Shown piece by piece: positions 1 to 8,662 of a stretch of 64,000 nt of DNA; within the stretch, counting starts at the first letter, position 1, and every line of letters starts with the position of its first letter. Source of the DNA: Streptomyces formicae (GTDB lineage Bacteria; Actinomycetota; Actinomycetes; Streptomycetales; Streptomycetaceae); the NCBI RefSeq assembly GCF_002556545.1, contig NZ_CP022685.1, forward strand, positions 8,162,001 to 8,226,000, written 5' to 3'. The position numbers were made by a program, and so were the translations under genes. The notes beneath the pieces are model-generated. The model did not search any database, was not told the DNA's origin, and saw only the letters and a program-made list of their open reading frames with translations.

Positions 1-142
1 ACGCGTACCAGTCGTACCACTCCACCGCGTTGCCCACCGAAGCGGCGAGCAACTGGCGCACGGGGCGCCGCTCGTGGGCGTGGGCGGAGGTGTGGGCGTC
101 GGCAGAGGAGGCCGTCGTCACCTGCTCGTCGTGCTGTGTCAT
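1..142 (-). CDS. MHS-family MFS transporter (5' end only)
   Basis: Only the first 47 codons are in the window; the gene runs off the left edge. The start is ATG at 142. A hydrophilic His/Ala-rich N-terminus leads into RRPVRQLLAASVGNAVEWYD, the hallmark start of transmembrane segment 1 in the metabolite:H+ symporter branch of the major facilitator superfamily (alpha-ketoglutarate, proline or shikimate permease type). The protein would be an inner-membrane proton symporter for an organic acid or related compound; the substrate cannot be told from this fragment. It lies 67 bp downstream of the secreted-protein gene on the same strand and could be cotranscribed with it. Confidence 0.8.
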   Translation of the reverse strand, partial: MTQHDEQVTTASSADAHTSAHAHERRPVRQLLAASVGNAVEWYDWYA

Positions 143-209
143 GATCACGACCTTCCCCTGCGCGGCGGCGCCCCACACGTGCTGTCCGTCAGGCGGACGG
201 GGCGTGCGC

Positions 210-1079
210 TCAGCCGGTCGTCGGCTTGTACGAGTAGACCGCCGTCGTCACCAGGCACGGCGCGGGCGGAACGACCTCCACGCGCAGCGTCCCGCGCTCG
301 GAGTCGTAGTCCACGCCCTCCGTCTCGAAGCCCCCGGAGCAGATGCTGCGCTGCGGCGACGCGAAGAGGCTGGAGACGTGGCCGGTCACCGGCTTGCCGT
401 CGAGCGGGCGCTCCAGGTCGACCTGGAGGACCGGGCGGTCCTCGGGGAAGAGCTCCTTGGACACGTCGTTGGAGGCGCACACCAGGCGCGTGTCCGAGGC
501 GAAGTCGCAGCCCTGGATGTCACGGACCGGCTTGTCCAGGGAGATCTGCCCGGCCTGCGCGAGGGTGCCCCCGGTGGGCGGGGTCGAGGAGTTGAGCAGC
601 GGGGCGGGGAAGACCTGGAGGCGGTTCTGGTCGCCCCATTCGCCGGAGACCAGCCACTGCGCGTCGGGCGAGACGGCCGCGAAGGAGTTGTTGAGCTTCT
701 CGCCCGGGTCCAGGGGGTGTTCGTAGAGGTAGCGCTGCCCACCGGGCGTGGTGACCGCGTACATCTTCGACTTCGCGTCGTCGCCGCCCTGGTAGGCGTC
801 GAAGGTGTGGCCCCGCGCGATGTCCGGGTCGCCTATGTGCCCCCAGCCCTTGACGCGCAGATCGAGCGGTATGGAGCCGAGCCCCCGGTACAGGAGCCCG
901 CCGTCCGCGCGGCTCGCCAGGCCCTGGCTGCCGGTGAGCGAGCTGACGTACGACGTGCCGGACTCCTGCCAGCCGCCGGGGGAGCGGGGCGCGGCCGAGG
1001 CGGCCGAGGCCGTCGACAGGGCCAGTGTGAGGGCGCCGAGCAGGGCGGCGGACGTCTTGAGTGATCTCTTCGGGCTCAT
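210..1079 (-). CDS. Secreted protein of unknown function
   Basis: This is a 289-residue protein. Its N-terminus is a classical Sec signal peptide: basic MSPKRSLK, a hydrophobic core, then ASAASAAP as a likely cleavage site. The mature part contains the stretch SPDAQWLVSGEWGDQNRLQV, which resembles a TolB/WD-type propeller blade, and several Cys residues that could pair outside the cell. I do not recognise a catalytic motif. ATG at 1079 was chosen because the signal peptide starts there; the reading frame stays open further upstream but would run into the divergent GH4 promoter region. The product is probably extracellular. Confidence 0.75.
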   Translation of the reverse strand: MSPKRSLKTSAALLGALTLALSTASAASAAPRSPGGWQESGTSYVSSLTGSQGLASRADGGLLYRGLGSIPLDLRVKGWGHIGDPDIARGHTFDAYQGGDDAKSKMYAVTTPGGQRYLYEHPLDPGEKLNNSFAAVSPDAQWLVSGEWGDQNRLQVFPAPLLNSSTPPTGGTLAQAGQISLDKPVRDIQGCDFASDTRLVCASNDVSKELFPEDRPVLQVDLERPLDGKPVTGHVSSLFASPQRSICSGGFETEGVDYDSERGTLRVEVVPPAPCLVTTAVYSYKPTTG

Positions 1080-1176
1080 CGGTGTGCGTACCTCCGTGGG
1101 GGTTCGGGTCGCTGCGGCGCAATCGTACGTAACGTGAGAGGAGCCGATACATGGTCCGACAGAAGGTGGTTGAGGC

Positions 1177-2517
1177 GTGAAGCTGGTCATTCTCGGCGGC
1201 GGTGGATTCCGCGTCCCGCTCGTGTACGGGGCGCTGCTCGGCGACCACGCGGAGGGCCGCGTCACCGAGGTCGTCCTGCACGACCTGGACGCGGGGCGGC
1301 TCGGCGCCATCGCCCGCGTCCTGGCCGAACAGGCCGACGGCGTGCCCGACGCGCCGTCCGTCACCGCCACCACCGATCTCGACGAGGCGCTGCGCGGCGC
1401 CGACTTCGTGTTCTCCGCGATCCGCGTGGGCGGTCTGGAGGGGCGGGCCGCCGACGAGCGCGTCGCGCTCGCCGAGGGCGTCCTCGGGCAGGAGACGGTC
1501 GGCGCGGGCGGCATCGCGTACGGCCTGCGGACCGTGCCCGTCGCCGTCGACATCGCGCGCCGCGTGAAGGAACTCGCCCCCGACGCCTGGGTCATCAACT
1601 TCACCAACCCCGCGGGCCTGGTCACCGAGGCCATGTCCCGGCACGTCGGCGACCGCGTCATCGGCATCTGCGACTCGCCCGTCGGCCTCGGCCGCCGCGT
1701 CGCGCGGGTGCTCGGCGGCAACCCCGACGAGGCGTTCATCGACTACGTGGGCCTCAACCACCTCGGCTGGCTGCGAGGGCTGCGCATCGCAGGCCGCGAC
1801 GAACTCCCGCGCCTGCTCGCCGACCCGGAACTCCTCGGCTCCTTCGAGGAGGGCAGGCTCTTCGGCACCGACTGGCTCAGGTCGCTGGGCGCGATCCCCA
1901 ACGAATACCTGCACTACTACTACTTCAACCGCGAGACCGTCCGCGCCTACCAGGAGGCGGAGCAGACCCGCGGCGCCTTCCTCCACGACCAACAAGGCGG
2001 CTTCTACGCCCAGATGGCCCGCGCCGCCGTCCCCGCGCTCAAGACCTGGGACGACACCAGGGCCGAGCGCGAGGCGACGTACATGGCGGAGAACCGGGAG
2101 GCGTCGGGGGCGGGGGAGCGGGCGGACGAGGACCTCGAATCGGGCGGGTACGAGAAGGTCGCCCTCGCTCTGATGCGGGCCATCGCGCGCGACGAGCGGG
2201 CCACGCTGATCCTCAACGTCCGCAACGGCACCACGCTTTCCGCCCTGGACGCGGACGCCGTCATCGAGGTGCCGTGCTCGGTGGACGCCAACGGCGCCCA
2301 CCCGCTGTCCGTGAGCCCGCTGCCCGGCCACGCCACCGGGCTCGTCTGCGCGGTCAAGGCCGTCGAGCGCGAGGTGCTCGCGGCGGCCGACAGCGGCTCG
2401 CTCGCCACCGCGGTCAAGGCGTTCGCGCTGCATCCGCTCGTCGACTCGGTGACGGTCGCGCGCCGTCTCGCGGAGGGCTACCGGGGCGTGCACCCCGGAC
2501 TCGCGTACCTGAGATGA
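1177..2517 (+). CDS. Family 4 glycoside hydrolase (6-phospho-beta-glucosidase type)
   Basis: The 446-residue length is usual for GH4. The N-terminus is a Rossmann nucleotide-binding fold (KLVILGGGGFRVPL). GH4 enzymes use NAD+ and a divalent metal to cleave glycosides by a transient oxidation-elimination mechanism. The metal-binding Cys lies in GICDSPVGL and the conserved His in GLNHLGWL, both as in 6-phospho-beta-glucosidases. The start is GTG at 1177, preceded by an AGGTGG-like ribosome site. It is divergent from the secreted-protein gene, and the ferredoxin-like gene follows 7 bp later, so the two are probably cotranscribed. The product should be cytoplasmic; whether the substrate is phosphorylated is an inference from the family. 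Confidence 0.92.
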   Translation: MKLVILGGGGFRVPLVYGALLGDHAEGRVTEVVLHDLDAGRLGAIARVLAEQADGVPDAPSVTATTDLDEALRGADFVFSAIRVGGLEGRAADERVALAEGVLGQETVGAGGIAYGLRTVPVAVDIARRVKELAPDAWVINFTNPAGLVTEAMSRHVGDRVIGICDSPVGLGRRVARVLGGNPDEAFIDYVGLNHLGWLRGLRIAGRDELPRLLADPELLGSFEEGRLFGTDWLRSLGAIPNEYLHYYYFNRETVRAYQEAEQTRGAFLHDQQGGFYAQMARAAVPALKTWDDTRAEREATYMAENREASGAGERADEDLESGGYEKVALALMRAIARDERATLILNVRNGTTLSALDADAVIEVPCSVDANGAHPLSVSPLPGHATGLVCAVKAVEREVLAAADSGSLATAVKAFALHPLVDSVTVARRLAEGYRGVHPGLAYLR

Positions 2518-2524
2518 TCACGGC

Positions 2525-2914
2525 ATGAGTCCCGTCGTCTCCATCGGTGCCGCCGCACGCCGCCCCTGCACGCTCGTCGTGTGCAGGGGCTGCTGCTGCG
2601 GCGACGCCCGCAAGAACCCCGGCATCGACCACGTCTGGCAACTGGAGCGGCTGCGCTCGGCGGCAGCGGCCTCACGCGGCCGCTTCGCACTCCGCACGAC
2701 CGACTGCCTGGGCCCGTGCGGCCAGGCCAACATCGTCGTCGTCCAGCCGTCCCACGAGGGTCGCAGACGAGGCGGCCGCCCGGCCTGGATCGGCTTCGTC
2801 ACGGACGACGCGTCGGTGGACGGGATACTGGCATGGGCGGAGGCGGGCGGCCCGGGCATCGCGAAGCTGTCACCGACGCTGGAACTCCAACTGGTGGACC
2901 CGCGCAAGCTGTGA
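2525..2914 (+). CDS. Thioredoxin-like [2Fe-2S] ferredoxin domain protein
   Basis: This 129-residue protein carries CRGCCCGDARKNPG near the N-terminus and CLGPCGQANIVVVQP about 45 residues later, the Cys arrangement of thioredoxin-like [2Fe-2S] ferredoxins. The cluster would be held by Cys residues of these two motifs. It is likely a small cytoplasmic electron carrier or metal-handling protein; the partner is unknown. The ATG at 2525 starts 7 bp after the GH4 stop, suggesting a shared transcript, although no functional link to sugar metabolism is evident. It converges on the FBP-domain gene, with the two stops only a few bases apart. Confidence 0.8.
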   Translation: MSPVVSIGAAARRPCTLVVCRGCCCGDARKNPGIDHVWQLERLRSAAAASRGRFALRTTDCLGPCGQANIVVVQPSHEGRRRGGRPAWIGFVTDDASVDGILAWAEAGGPGIAKLSPTLELQLVDPRKL

Positions 2915-2918
2915 TGCT

Positions 2919-3419
2919 TCAGTCCGCGAGCACCTGGTCCAAGAATCCCCGCAGGTTCCGCACGGTCCGCTCGTTCTGCTCCTCCAGCGACAGGCTCTCC
3001 TCGAACCGCCGCGCGAGCGCCGTCGTCTTCTTGCCCCGTACGTAGAGGGAGCAGGCGAGGTCCGCGCAGATGTAGAGCCCGACCGAGTTCCCCTGACGCC
3101 CCGCCGCCCCCGCCCTGGGGGCGACGAGCAACGTGATGCCGGAGCCGGACTGCGGCGTCACGCACACTGAGCAGATGCTGGACTTGAGCAGGCTCTTGCG
3201 CGCCCCGGACGACGCCCGCAGCGCGATCCCCACCGGCTGCCCCTCGCGCCACGTCACGACGTACCCGCGATCGGGCGCCTTGGGGTCGCGCCAGCCGAGG
3301 AAGTCCAGGTCGGACCAGGGGGTGTCGGCGAAGCCCGCGGGGAGGGTGAGCCTGCGGGCCTCGCCCTTCGAGCAGTTCACGAAGGACGCGCGGATCTCGT
3401 TCTCACTCACGGGCTGCAT
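2919..3419 (-). CDS. FBP-domain (FusB/FusC-like treble-clef zinc finger) protein
   Basis: A 166-residue protein that matches the C-terminal zinc-finger domain of elongation factor G-binding proteins (FusB/FusC family). Visible zinc ligands are CSVC in the centre and CADLAC later, giving a Cx2C...Cx4C treble clef. In staphylococci the full-length relatives release stalled EF-G from the ribosome and give fusidic acid resistance; actinobacterial single-domain members are uncharacterised, so that role is only a suggestion. The gene is cytoplasmic and monocistronic by appearance, converging on the ferredoxin gene. Confidence 0.8.
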   Translation of the reverse strand: MQPVSENEIRASFVNCSKGEARRLTLPAGFADTPWSDLDFLGWRDPKAPDRGYVVTWREGQPVGIALRASSGARKSLLKSSICSVCVTPQSGSGITLLVAPRAGAAGRQGNSVGLYICADLACSLYVRGKKTTALARRFEESLSLEEQNERTVRNLRGFLDQVLAD

Positions 3420-3457
3420 GATCCAGAAGCTATCAACGGCCCGCCGCGACCGTCCTC

Positions 3458-4222
3458 TCAGTTTTCCCCGGCGACGTCTTCCCCCGCGACCGCGGGTCCC
3501 GGCGTGCGCGCCGCACGGAACTGCGTGGTCCGCCGCAGCCGGAAGCCGAGCGACTCATAGAGCCGGATGGCGCCGGTGTTGCGTGCGGAGGTGTGCAGGA
3601 ACGGGGTCTCGCCGCGCTCCCTGATGCCGTGCGCGACGGCGAGGACGAGCCGCGTCGCCAGGCCGTGCCCGCGGTGGGCCGGGTCGGTGCAGACCGCGCT
3701 GATCTCGGTCCAGCCCGGTGGGTGCAGGCGCTCCCCGGCCATCGCGACGAGCGCGCCCCCACGCCGTATGCCCAGGTAGGTGCCGAGCTCGACGGTGCGG
3801 GGCAGGAAGGGGCCCGGCTGCGTGCGCTCGACCAGGTCGAGCATCTCGGGCACGTCGGCGGGCCCGAGCCGCACGGCCTCCTGGTCCGGCGCGGCGGCGA
3901 TCCCGTCGTCCACGAGCTGCACGCCGTCCAGCACGAAGGTCAGCTCCCACCCGTCGGGCGGATCCGCCGTCGTCCCCGGCAGCGGCACCTCGGTGCCGGG
4001 CCCTGCGAGCGCGGCCAGGTCCGCCCAGTCCGCTTCCCCCGCGTCGTCGGGGAGCGCGAGCCACGGCGACACGTCGAGCGGATAGCGCACGATCCGTCCG
4101 CGCCGCTCGGCCAGGTGGGCGTGCGGCCCGGTGAGCGAGGCGTAGGCGGGGTTGTCGAGGGGGTGCGGGGCATGGTCCCGCGGCCGAGCCGCGGGCCCCG
4201 GCTCGGGCAGGACCCGGCTCAC
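3458..4222 (-). CDS. GNAT-family N-acetyltransferase
   Basis: The protein has 254 residues. Its C-terminal half is a GNAT fold, with the acetyl-CoA motif in VCTDPAHRGHGLATRLVLAV (the R-G-x-G/A pattern) and the late conserved stretch NTGAIRLYESLGF. The N-terminal half resembles the extra domain of FR47-like acetyltransferases. The acceptor substrate is unknown. The start is GTG at 4222, chosen because it overlaps the stop of the upstream oxidoreductase gene as GTGA; this gives tight translational coupling. A much longer open frame upstream is only a shadow of the oxidoreductase gene. Confidence 0.85.
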   Translation of the reverse strand: MSRVLPEPGPAARPRDHAPHPLDNPAYASLTGPHAHLAERRGRIVRYPLDVSPWLALPDDAGEADWADLAALAGPGTEVPLPGTTADPPDGWELTFVLDGVQLVDDGIAAAPDQEAVRLGPADVPEMLDLVERTQPGPFLPRTVELGTYLGIRRGGALVAMAGERLHPPGWTEISAVCTDPAHRGHGLATRLVLAVAHGIRERGETPFLHTSARNTGAIRLYESLGFRLRRTTQFRAARTPGPAVAGEDVAGEN

Positions 4223-5142
4223 GCGGTCACCTCGATCACGATCTTGCCCTGTGCGTGGCCGTCCTCGACGGCGCGCAGCGCCTCGTCCGCGCGCTCCAGG
4301 GGGTACGTCGCCGTCACGTGCGGGCGCAGCACGCCCGCCACGGCGAGCAGCGCGACCTGGTCGAGGACCTCGGCGGTGCGGGCCCTGGCGACCGGGGCGC
4401 CGCCGAGTTCGGCGACGGCCTCCTTGGCGGCCGCGGTGATCAGCTTCCCCCGGTCGGCGAGCAGCCCCGCGACCTCCGCGAGGTCGGGCCCTCCGACCAG
4501 GTCGAGGATCGCGTCGACGCGGTGGCCGGGCGCCGACTCCCTTATACGCTCGGCAAGTTGGGGCCCGCGCGCCACGTGGACCGCGCCGAGCGATTCGACG
4601 AACTCCTTCTTGCCCGCGCTCGCCGTACCCACCACGCGCAGCCCGAAGTGCACGGCTATCTGCGTCGCGGCCACCCCGACACCGCCCCCTGCGCCGGTGA
4701 TCAGGAGCGTCGACCCCGGCGGGAGGTCGAGCTGCCGCAGTCCGTCGTACGCGGTGGCCGCCGCGACCGGCAGCGTGGCCGCGTCCGTGAACGAGAGGGT
4801 GTCCGGCTTGTGCGCGGCGATGGCCGCGGGTACCAGCGTGTACCGGGCGTATCCGCCCGTGACCGGGTTGCCGAACACGGGGTCGCCGACGGCGAACCCC
4901 TCGACGCCGGGACCGACCCGCTCCACGACGCCCGCGACCTCGCTGCCCAGGACCTCGGGGCCGGTCAGCGGCCCCTGTCCGGGCCGCCGCTTGCCCGCGC
5001 GCAGCTTCCAGTCGACCGGGTTGACGCCCGCCGCGCGCACCGCGACGAGCAGCTGCCCCGGCCCCGGCTCCGGTCGCGGCAGGTCGAGGAAGGTCTCCAC
5101 CTCGGGACCGCCGTGCTCGGTGAATACGTACGCCTTGGGCAT
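4219..5142 (-). CDS. NADP-dependent quinone oxidoreductase-like MDR enzyme
   Basis: At 307 residues this is a zinc-free medium-chain dehydrogenase/reductase of the quinone oxidoreductase (zeta-crystallin) type. The N-terminal catalytic domain includes GVNPVDWKLRAG, and the nucleotide-binding domain has ITGAGGGVGVAATQIA. No zinc-ligand Cys cluster is visible. It probably reduces quinones or activated alkenes with NADPH in the cytoplasm. The ATG at 5142 has a good GAGGGG ribosome site. It is the first gene of a two-gene unit with the GNAT gene, with coding regions overlapping by four bases. Confidence 0.9.
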   Translation of the reverse strand: MPKAYVFTEHGGPEVETFLDLPRPEPGPGQLLVAVRAAGVNPVDWKLRAGKRRPGQGPLTGPEVLGSEVAGVVERVGPGVEGFAVGDPVFGNPVTGGYARYTLVPAAIAAHKPDTLSFTDAATLPVAAATAYDGLRQLDLPPGSTLLITGAGGGVGVAATQIAVHFGLRVVGTASAGKKEFVESLGAVHVARGPQLAERIRESAPGHRVDAILDLVGGPDLAEVAGLLADRGKLITAAAKEAVAELGGAPVARARTAEVLDQVALLAVAGVLRPHVTATYPLERADEALRAVEDGHAQGKIVIEVTA

Positions 5143-5298
5143 CTGGACTCCCCTCACTTCGATCTTGCCTGGATCGGCTTCCGTAGGGGACGACCACCAA
5201 GATCGCCCGACTATTCCCGGGGCGGAGGAGCGTTCACGAGGCCGTAACGAGCAAAAACTGAACGGGTCCAAAAGTTTTCCCGGACCGACCCTTGACCT

Positions 5299-5323
5299 TG
5301 AGTGTTCAACCAATCAACACTCA
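5299..5323. promoter_or_regulatory. Inverted repeat upstream of the GH3 gene (possible operator)
   Basis: TGAGTGTT and AACACTCA form perfect 8-bp arms around a 9-bp spacer. The site lies about 100 bp upstream of the GH3 start in a 281-bp intergenic region shared with the divergent oxidoreductase gene. The size and symmetry fit a dimeric repressor site. The TetR gene convergent with the GH3 gene is a candidate binder, but that link is inference. Confidence 0.45.
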
Positions 5324-5423
5324 GGCCCCGTAGACCCGCACTGGCGCGGCCGACGCATTCAGGTCTTGGCGTCGCCGACCAGTCCGGCATGCCCAAGAGC
5401 CGCGTTCCGGAGGTCGATTCGCC

Positions 5424-8015
5424 ATGCCCGCCACCACTCGCCGTGAACTTCTGAAGCAACTGGGCGGCACCGCGGCCGCCTTCGCCTTCGTCGCCGCCGC
5501 GGGCCCGCTCGCCACGGCCGCACCCGCCGCAGCGGCCCCCGCGACCCTCGCGGGGAGCCCCGCGACCCGCTCCGCGACAGCCGGACCCCGCGTCCGGAAG
5601 CTGCTCGCCCGCCTCACCCTCGACGAGAAGATCAGCCTCGTGCACGGCGCAGCCGACCCGCGCAGACTGGGCCAGGCCGGCTACCTCCCGGGCGTCGCCC
5701 GGCTCGGCATCCCCGAGCTGCGCCTGACCGACGGCCCGGCGGGCGTGAACGTCGCCAGCTCCGCGACCGGACTCCCGCCCGTCTCCACGCTCGGCGCCTC
5801 CTTCCATCCCGAACTCGCCCGCGCGTACGGCGCGGTGATGGGCCGCGAGGGCCGCACCCTCGGCCAGGACGTGCTGCTCGCCCCGCAGATCGAGCTCTCC
5901 CGCACCCCGTTCTTCAGCCGCAACAAGGACCAGTCGGGCGAGGACCCGTACCTGAACGGGCTCATCGGCGCCGCGCAGGTCGAGGGCGTCCAGGCGCAGG
6001 GCATGCTCGCCCAGGCCAAGCACTTCCTCGCCAACAACCAGCGCCTGCACGAGTTCGACCGCGAACAGCCGGAGAATTCCTACGACTTCGTGGTCGACGA
6101 GCGCACCCTGCACGAGCTGTACCTGCCCGCCTTCGAAGCCGTCGTCCGCGCGGGCTGCGCCTCGGTGATGTCCGCCTACAACCACCTCAACGGCCCCTGG
6201 AACAGCGAGAACCACACCGTTCTCACCGACATCCTGCGCGGCGAGCTCGGCTTCGAGGGCTTCGTCACCTCCGACTGGGGCGCCACCCACTCCACGGCCG
6301 CCCTCCAAGCGGGCCTGGACATGCAGATGTGGGACGGCTCCCACTTCGGCGAGCCCCTGAAGAAGGCCATCACGGACGGCTCCCTACCGGTGGCGGCCCT
6401 GGACACGGCGGTCTCCCGGATCCTCGGCCGGTACGACGCGTTCGGCATGCTCGACGGCAGCCGCGTGCCCGCCCGCGAGCGGATCGACGTCGAGGCGGGC
6501 GCCCGCCTCGCCCGCGAGGTCGCCGTCCAGGGCGCCGTGCTGCTCGCCAACGACGGCGGACTCCCGCTCTCCCGCGCGGCCCTGCGCGACCTCGCCCCCA
6601 TCGGCCCCACCGCGGGCCAGGTCGCCGTCTCGGTCTCCGGCGAACGCGCCTACGGCTTCGAGGACCGCATGGTCAGCCCCCTGGACGCGCTGCGCCGCAC
6701 GTCGGGCCGGAAGATCGCCTACGAGGTGGGCGTCGACCTCACGGGGACGGCCGTGCCCGCGTCCGTGTTCCCCGGCGGGCTGACCCGTAAGGGCGGCGGC
6801 ACGGACGAGACCATCGACTTCACCGGCGACGACGCGCTGCCCGTGGGCACGGCCGCCGAGTGGACCGGCACCCTCGTGCCGCCCGCCACGGGGGAGTACG
6901 CGCTGAACATCCAGGGCTGGGGCGCGGCCGTCTCGCTGAGCCTGGACGGCGAGGAGCTCGCCACCGCGTCCGGCGTGCGGGACGCCTTCACCCGTAAATG
7001 GTCCTCGATCGTGCCCACGACGGACGGCCTCGACAACGGCAGGGCGGCGCCGGTGAAACTCACCGCGGGCCGCTCCTACGCCCTGGTCGTCAAGGCCACC
7101 GGATGGGACGAGACCGTCGTCGAACGCGTCCCCGTCCAGGTCAGGTTCGCCTGGGTCACACCGGAGCGGCGGGCCGCGCGCATCGCGGCGGCGGCCCGGC
7201 TCGCCCGGCGCGTGCACACGCCCGTCGTCTTCGCCTACAACGGCGAGGGCGGCGCGCTCGGCGGCAGCGGCGACCTCACCACGCTCGCCCTGCCCGCCCA
7301 CCAGGACGAACTGATCGCGGCCGTCGCGGCGGCCAACCGGCGCACCGTCGTCGTGCTCAACACCGGAGGGCCCGTCACGATGCCGTGGCGCCGGGACGTC
7401 CGCGCGGTCCTGCACGCCGGGTACGTCGGCCAGGAAGGCGGCTGGTCCACCGCCGACCTGCTGCTCGGCCGCGCCAACCCCGGCGGCAAGTCCATCGTCA
7501 CCTGGCCGAAGAAGGAGAGCGACCACCCGACGCTCGACCCGGCCCACCCCGAGCGCTACTACGGGGTCGAGGGCACCGTCACGTACAGCGAAGGCGTCTT
7601 CACCGGCTACCGGGGCTTCGACAAGGCGGGCACCGAACCGCTCTTCCCGTTCGGACACGGCCTGTCCTACACGGAGTTCGGCTACTCGGGGCTCTCCGTG
7701 CGGCGCGCGGGCCCGGAGTACGAGGTGTCCTTCACGGTGACCAACCGCGGGCACCGCGAAGGCGCCGAAGTGCCGCAGGTGTACGTCGGGCCGCCCCGGC
7801 ACGCTGGCGTGGAGCTGCCTTTGAAGACGCTCGCCGCCTTCGAGCGGGTGGAGCTGCGGCCCGGCCGCTCCCGGCGGGTCACGCTGCGCGTGGCTGAGCG
7901 GCAGCTCTCCTACTGGGACACCGGGCGTGGACGCTGGGTGCGCCCCGCGGGGAGGCGCGCGGTGTACGTCGGGGCATCGTCGCGTGACATCCGGCTGACC
8001 GGCACCCTGCACTAG
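5424..8015 (+). CDS. Secreted family 3 beta-glucosidase with PA14 insert
   Basis: An 863-residue exported glycoside hydrolase. The N-terminus TTRRELLKQLGG followed by an Ala-rich hydrophobic stretch looks like a Tat signal peptide. The GH3 N-terminal barrel carries KHFLANNQ and the nucleophile Asp284 in VTSDWGA. A PA14-type carbohydrate-binding domain appears inserted at roughly residues 445-580, within the second GH3 domain, and a fibronectin type III-like domain closes the protein. This architecture is typical of retaining beta-glucosidases acting on oligosaccharides or aryl glucosides. Its stop codon overlaps the stop of the convergent TetR gene within CTAG. Confidence 0.93.
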   Translation: MPATTRRELLKQLGGTAAAFAFVAAAGPLATAAPAAAAPATLAGSPATRSATAGPRVRKLLARLTLDEKISLVHGAADPRRLGQAGYLPGVARLGIPELRLTDGPAGVNVASSATGLPPVSTLGASFHPELARAYGAVMGREGRTLGQDVLLAPQIELSRTPFFSRNKDQSGEDPYLNGLIGAAQVEGVQAQGMLAQAKHFLANNQRLHEFDREQPENSYDFVVDERTLHELYLPAFEAVVRAGCASVMSAYNHLNGPWNSENHTVLTDILRGELGFEGFVTSDWGATHSTAALQAGLDMQMWDGSHFGEPLKKAITDGSLPVAALDTAVSRILGRYDAFGMLDGSRVPARERIDVEAGARLAREVAVQGAVLLANDGGLPLSRAALRDLAPIGPTAGQVAVSVSGERAYGFEDRMVSPLDALRRTSGRKIAYEVGVDLTGTAVPASVFPGGLTRKGGGTDETIDFTGDDALPVGTAAEWTGTLVPPATGEYALNIQGWGAAVSLSLDGEELATASGVRDAFTRKWSSIVPTTDGLDNGRAAPVKLTAGRSYALVVKATGWDETVVERVPVQVRFAWVTPERRAARIAAAARLARRVHTPVVFAYNGEGGALGGSGDLTTLALPAHQDELIAAVAAANRRTVVVLNTGGPVTMPWRRDVRAVLHAGYVGQEGGWSTADLLLGRANPGGKSIVTWPKKESDHPTLDPAHPERYYGVEGTVTYSEGVFTGYRGFDKAGTEPLFPFGHGLSYTEFGYSGLSVRRAGPEYEVSFTVTNRGHREGAEVPQVYVGPPRHAGVELPLKTLAAFERVELRPGRSRRVTLRVAERQLSYWDTGRGRWVRPAGRRAVYVGASSRDIRLTGTLH

Positions 8016-8662
8016 CCCCCGGCCGGCTCCGCGAGGCCCGTGCCGTCCACCGTGACGGCACGGGCCAGCCGGTCCAGATGGGCCCGGTACAGCGCCATGA
8101 AGTCCAGGCGGCCCCCGGTGAACGCCCACTGGACCTGGAGGCCGTCCGAGACCGCGAGGATCTCGCGGGCCACCAGGACGGGATCGGTGTCGGGGCGCAG
8201 CTGGCCCGCTGCCAGGGAGCGGCGCAGCGCGTCGGCGATGACGCCGGCAACCCGTTCGTACCGCTCGGTGAAGTAGCCGTGCGCCGGATGGGCGGGGTCG
8301 CCTGCCTCCGCGGAGAGGCGGGTGTAGAGCTGGATCAGGCCCGGCTGGGTGAGGTTGTACTCCGCGAGGGCGAGGACCGCGCGGAACAGCTCCCGCACGT
8401 CCTCGCCCCGCACGGCCTCCTGGAGCGGCCCGAACGTACGGGCCGTGCGCTCCTCGCGGGCTTCGAGGACCGCCATCAACAGGCGGTCCTTGGAGCCGAA
8501 GTGGTGCGCGATCACCGGCGCGGACGTGCCCGCGTCGGCGGCGATCCTGGCGAGCGAGGCGTTCAGATAGCCCGCCTGCGCGAAGCGGCCGAGGGCCGCC
8601 TCCACGATGGCGGCCCTGCGCGGCTCCGCGGCGGCGTACCGCCGCGGAGCCGCCGGGGTCAC
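8012..8662 (-). CDS. TetR-family transcriptional regulator
   Basis: A 216-residue regulator with an N-terminal TetR helix-turn-helix: IVEAALGRFAQAGYLNASLA, then TSAPVIAHHFGSKDRLL as the recognition region. The C-terminal ligand domain is not diagnostic. The start is GTG at 8662, overlapping the stop of the DinB gene as GTGA, so the two are translated from one message. It converges on the GH3 gene. It may autoregulate through a promoter upstream of the DinB gene and could control the GH3 gene via the inverted repeat at 5299; neither is proven. Confidence 0.9.
   Translation of the reverse strand: MTPAAPRRYAAAEPRRAAIVEAALGRFAQAGYLNASLARIAADAGTSAPVIAHHFGSKDRLLMAVLEAREERTARTFGPLQEAVRGEDVRELFRAVLALAEYNLTQPGLIQLYTRLSAEAGDPAHPAHGYFTERYERVAGVIADALRRSLAAGQLRPDTDPVLVAREILAVSDGLQVQWAFTGGRLDFMALYRAHLDRLARAVTVDGTGLAEPAGG

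Noticed and set aside
1120..1176. Possible DasR-type site (TGGTC...GAC) upstream of the GH4 gene
   Set aside because: The spacing between the half-sites is one base short of the known consensus and the second half is poor.
520..2493. Long minus-strand open frame
   Set aside because: It is antisense to the GH4 gene and in a Arg/Asp/Val-rich frame typical of shadows in GC-rich DNA.
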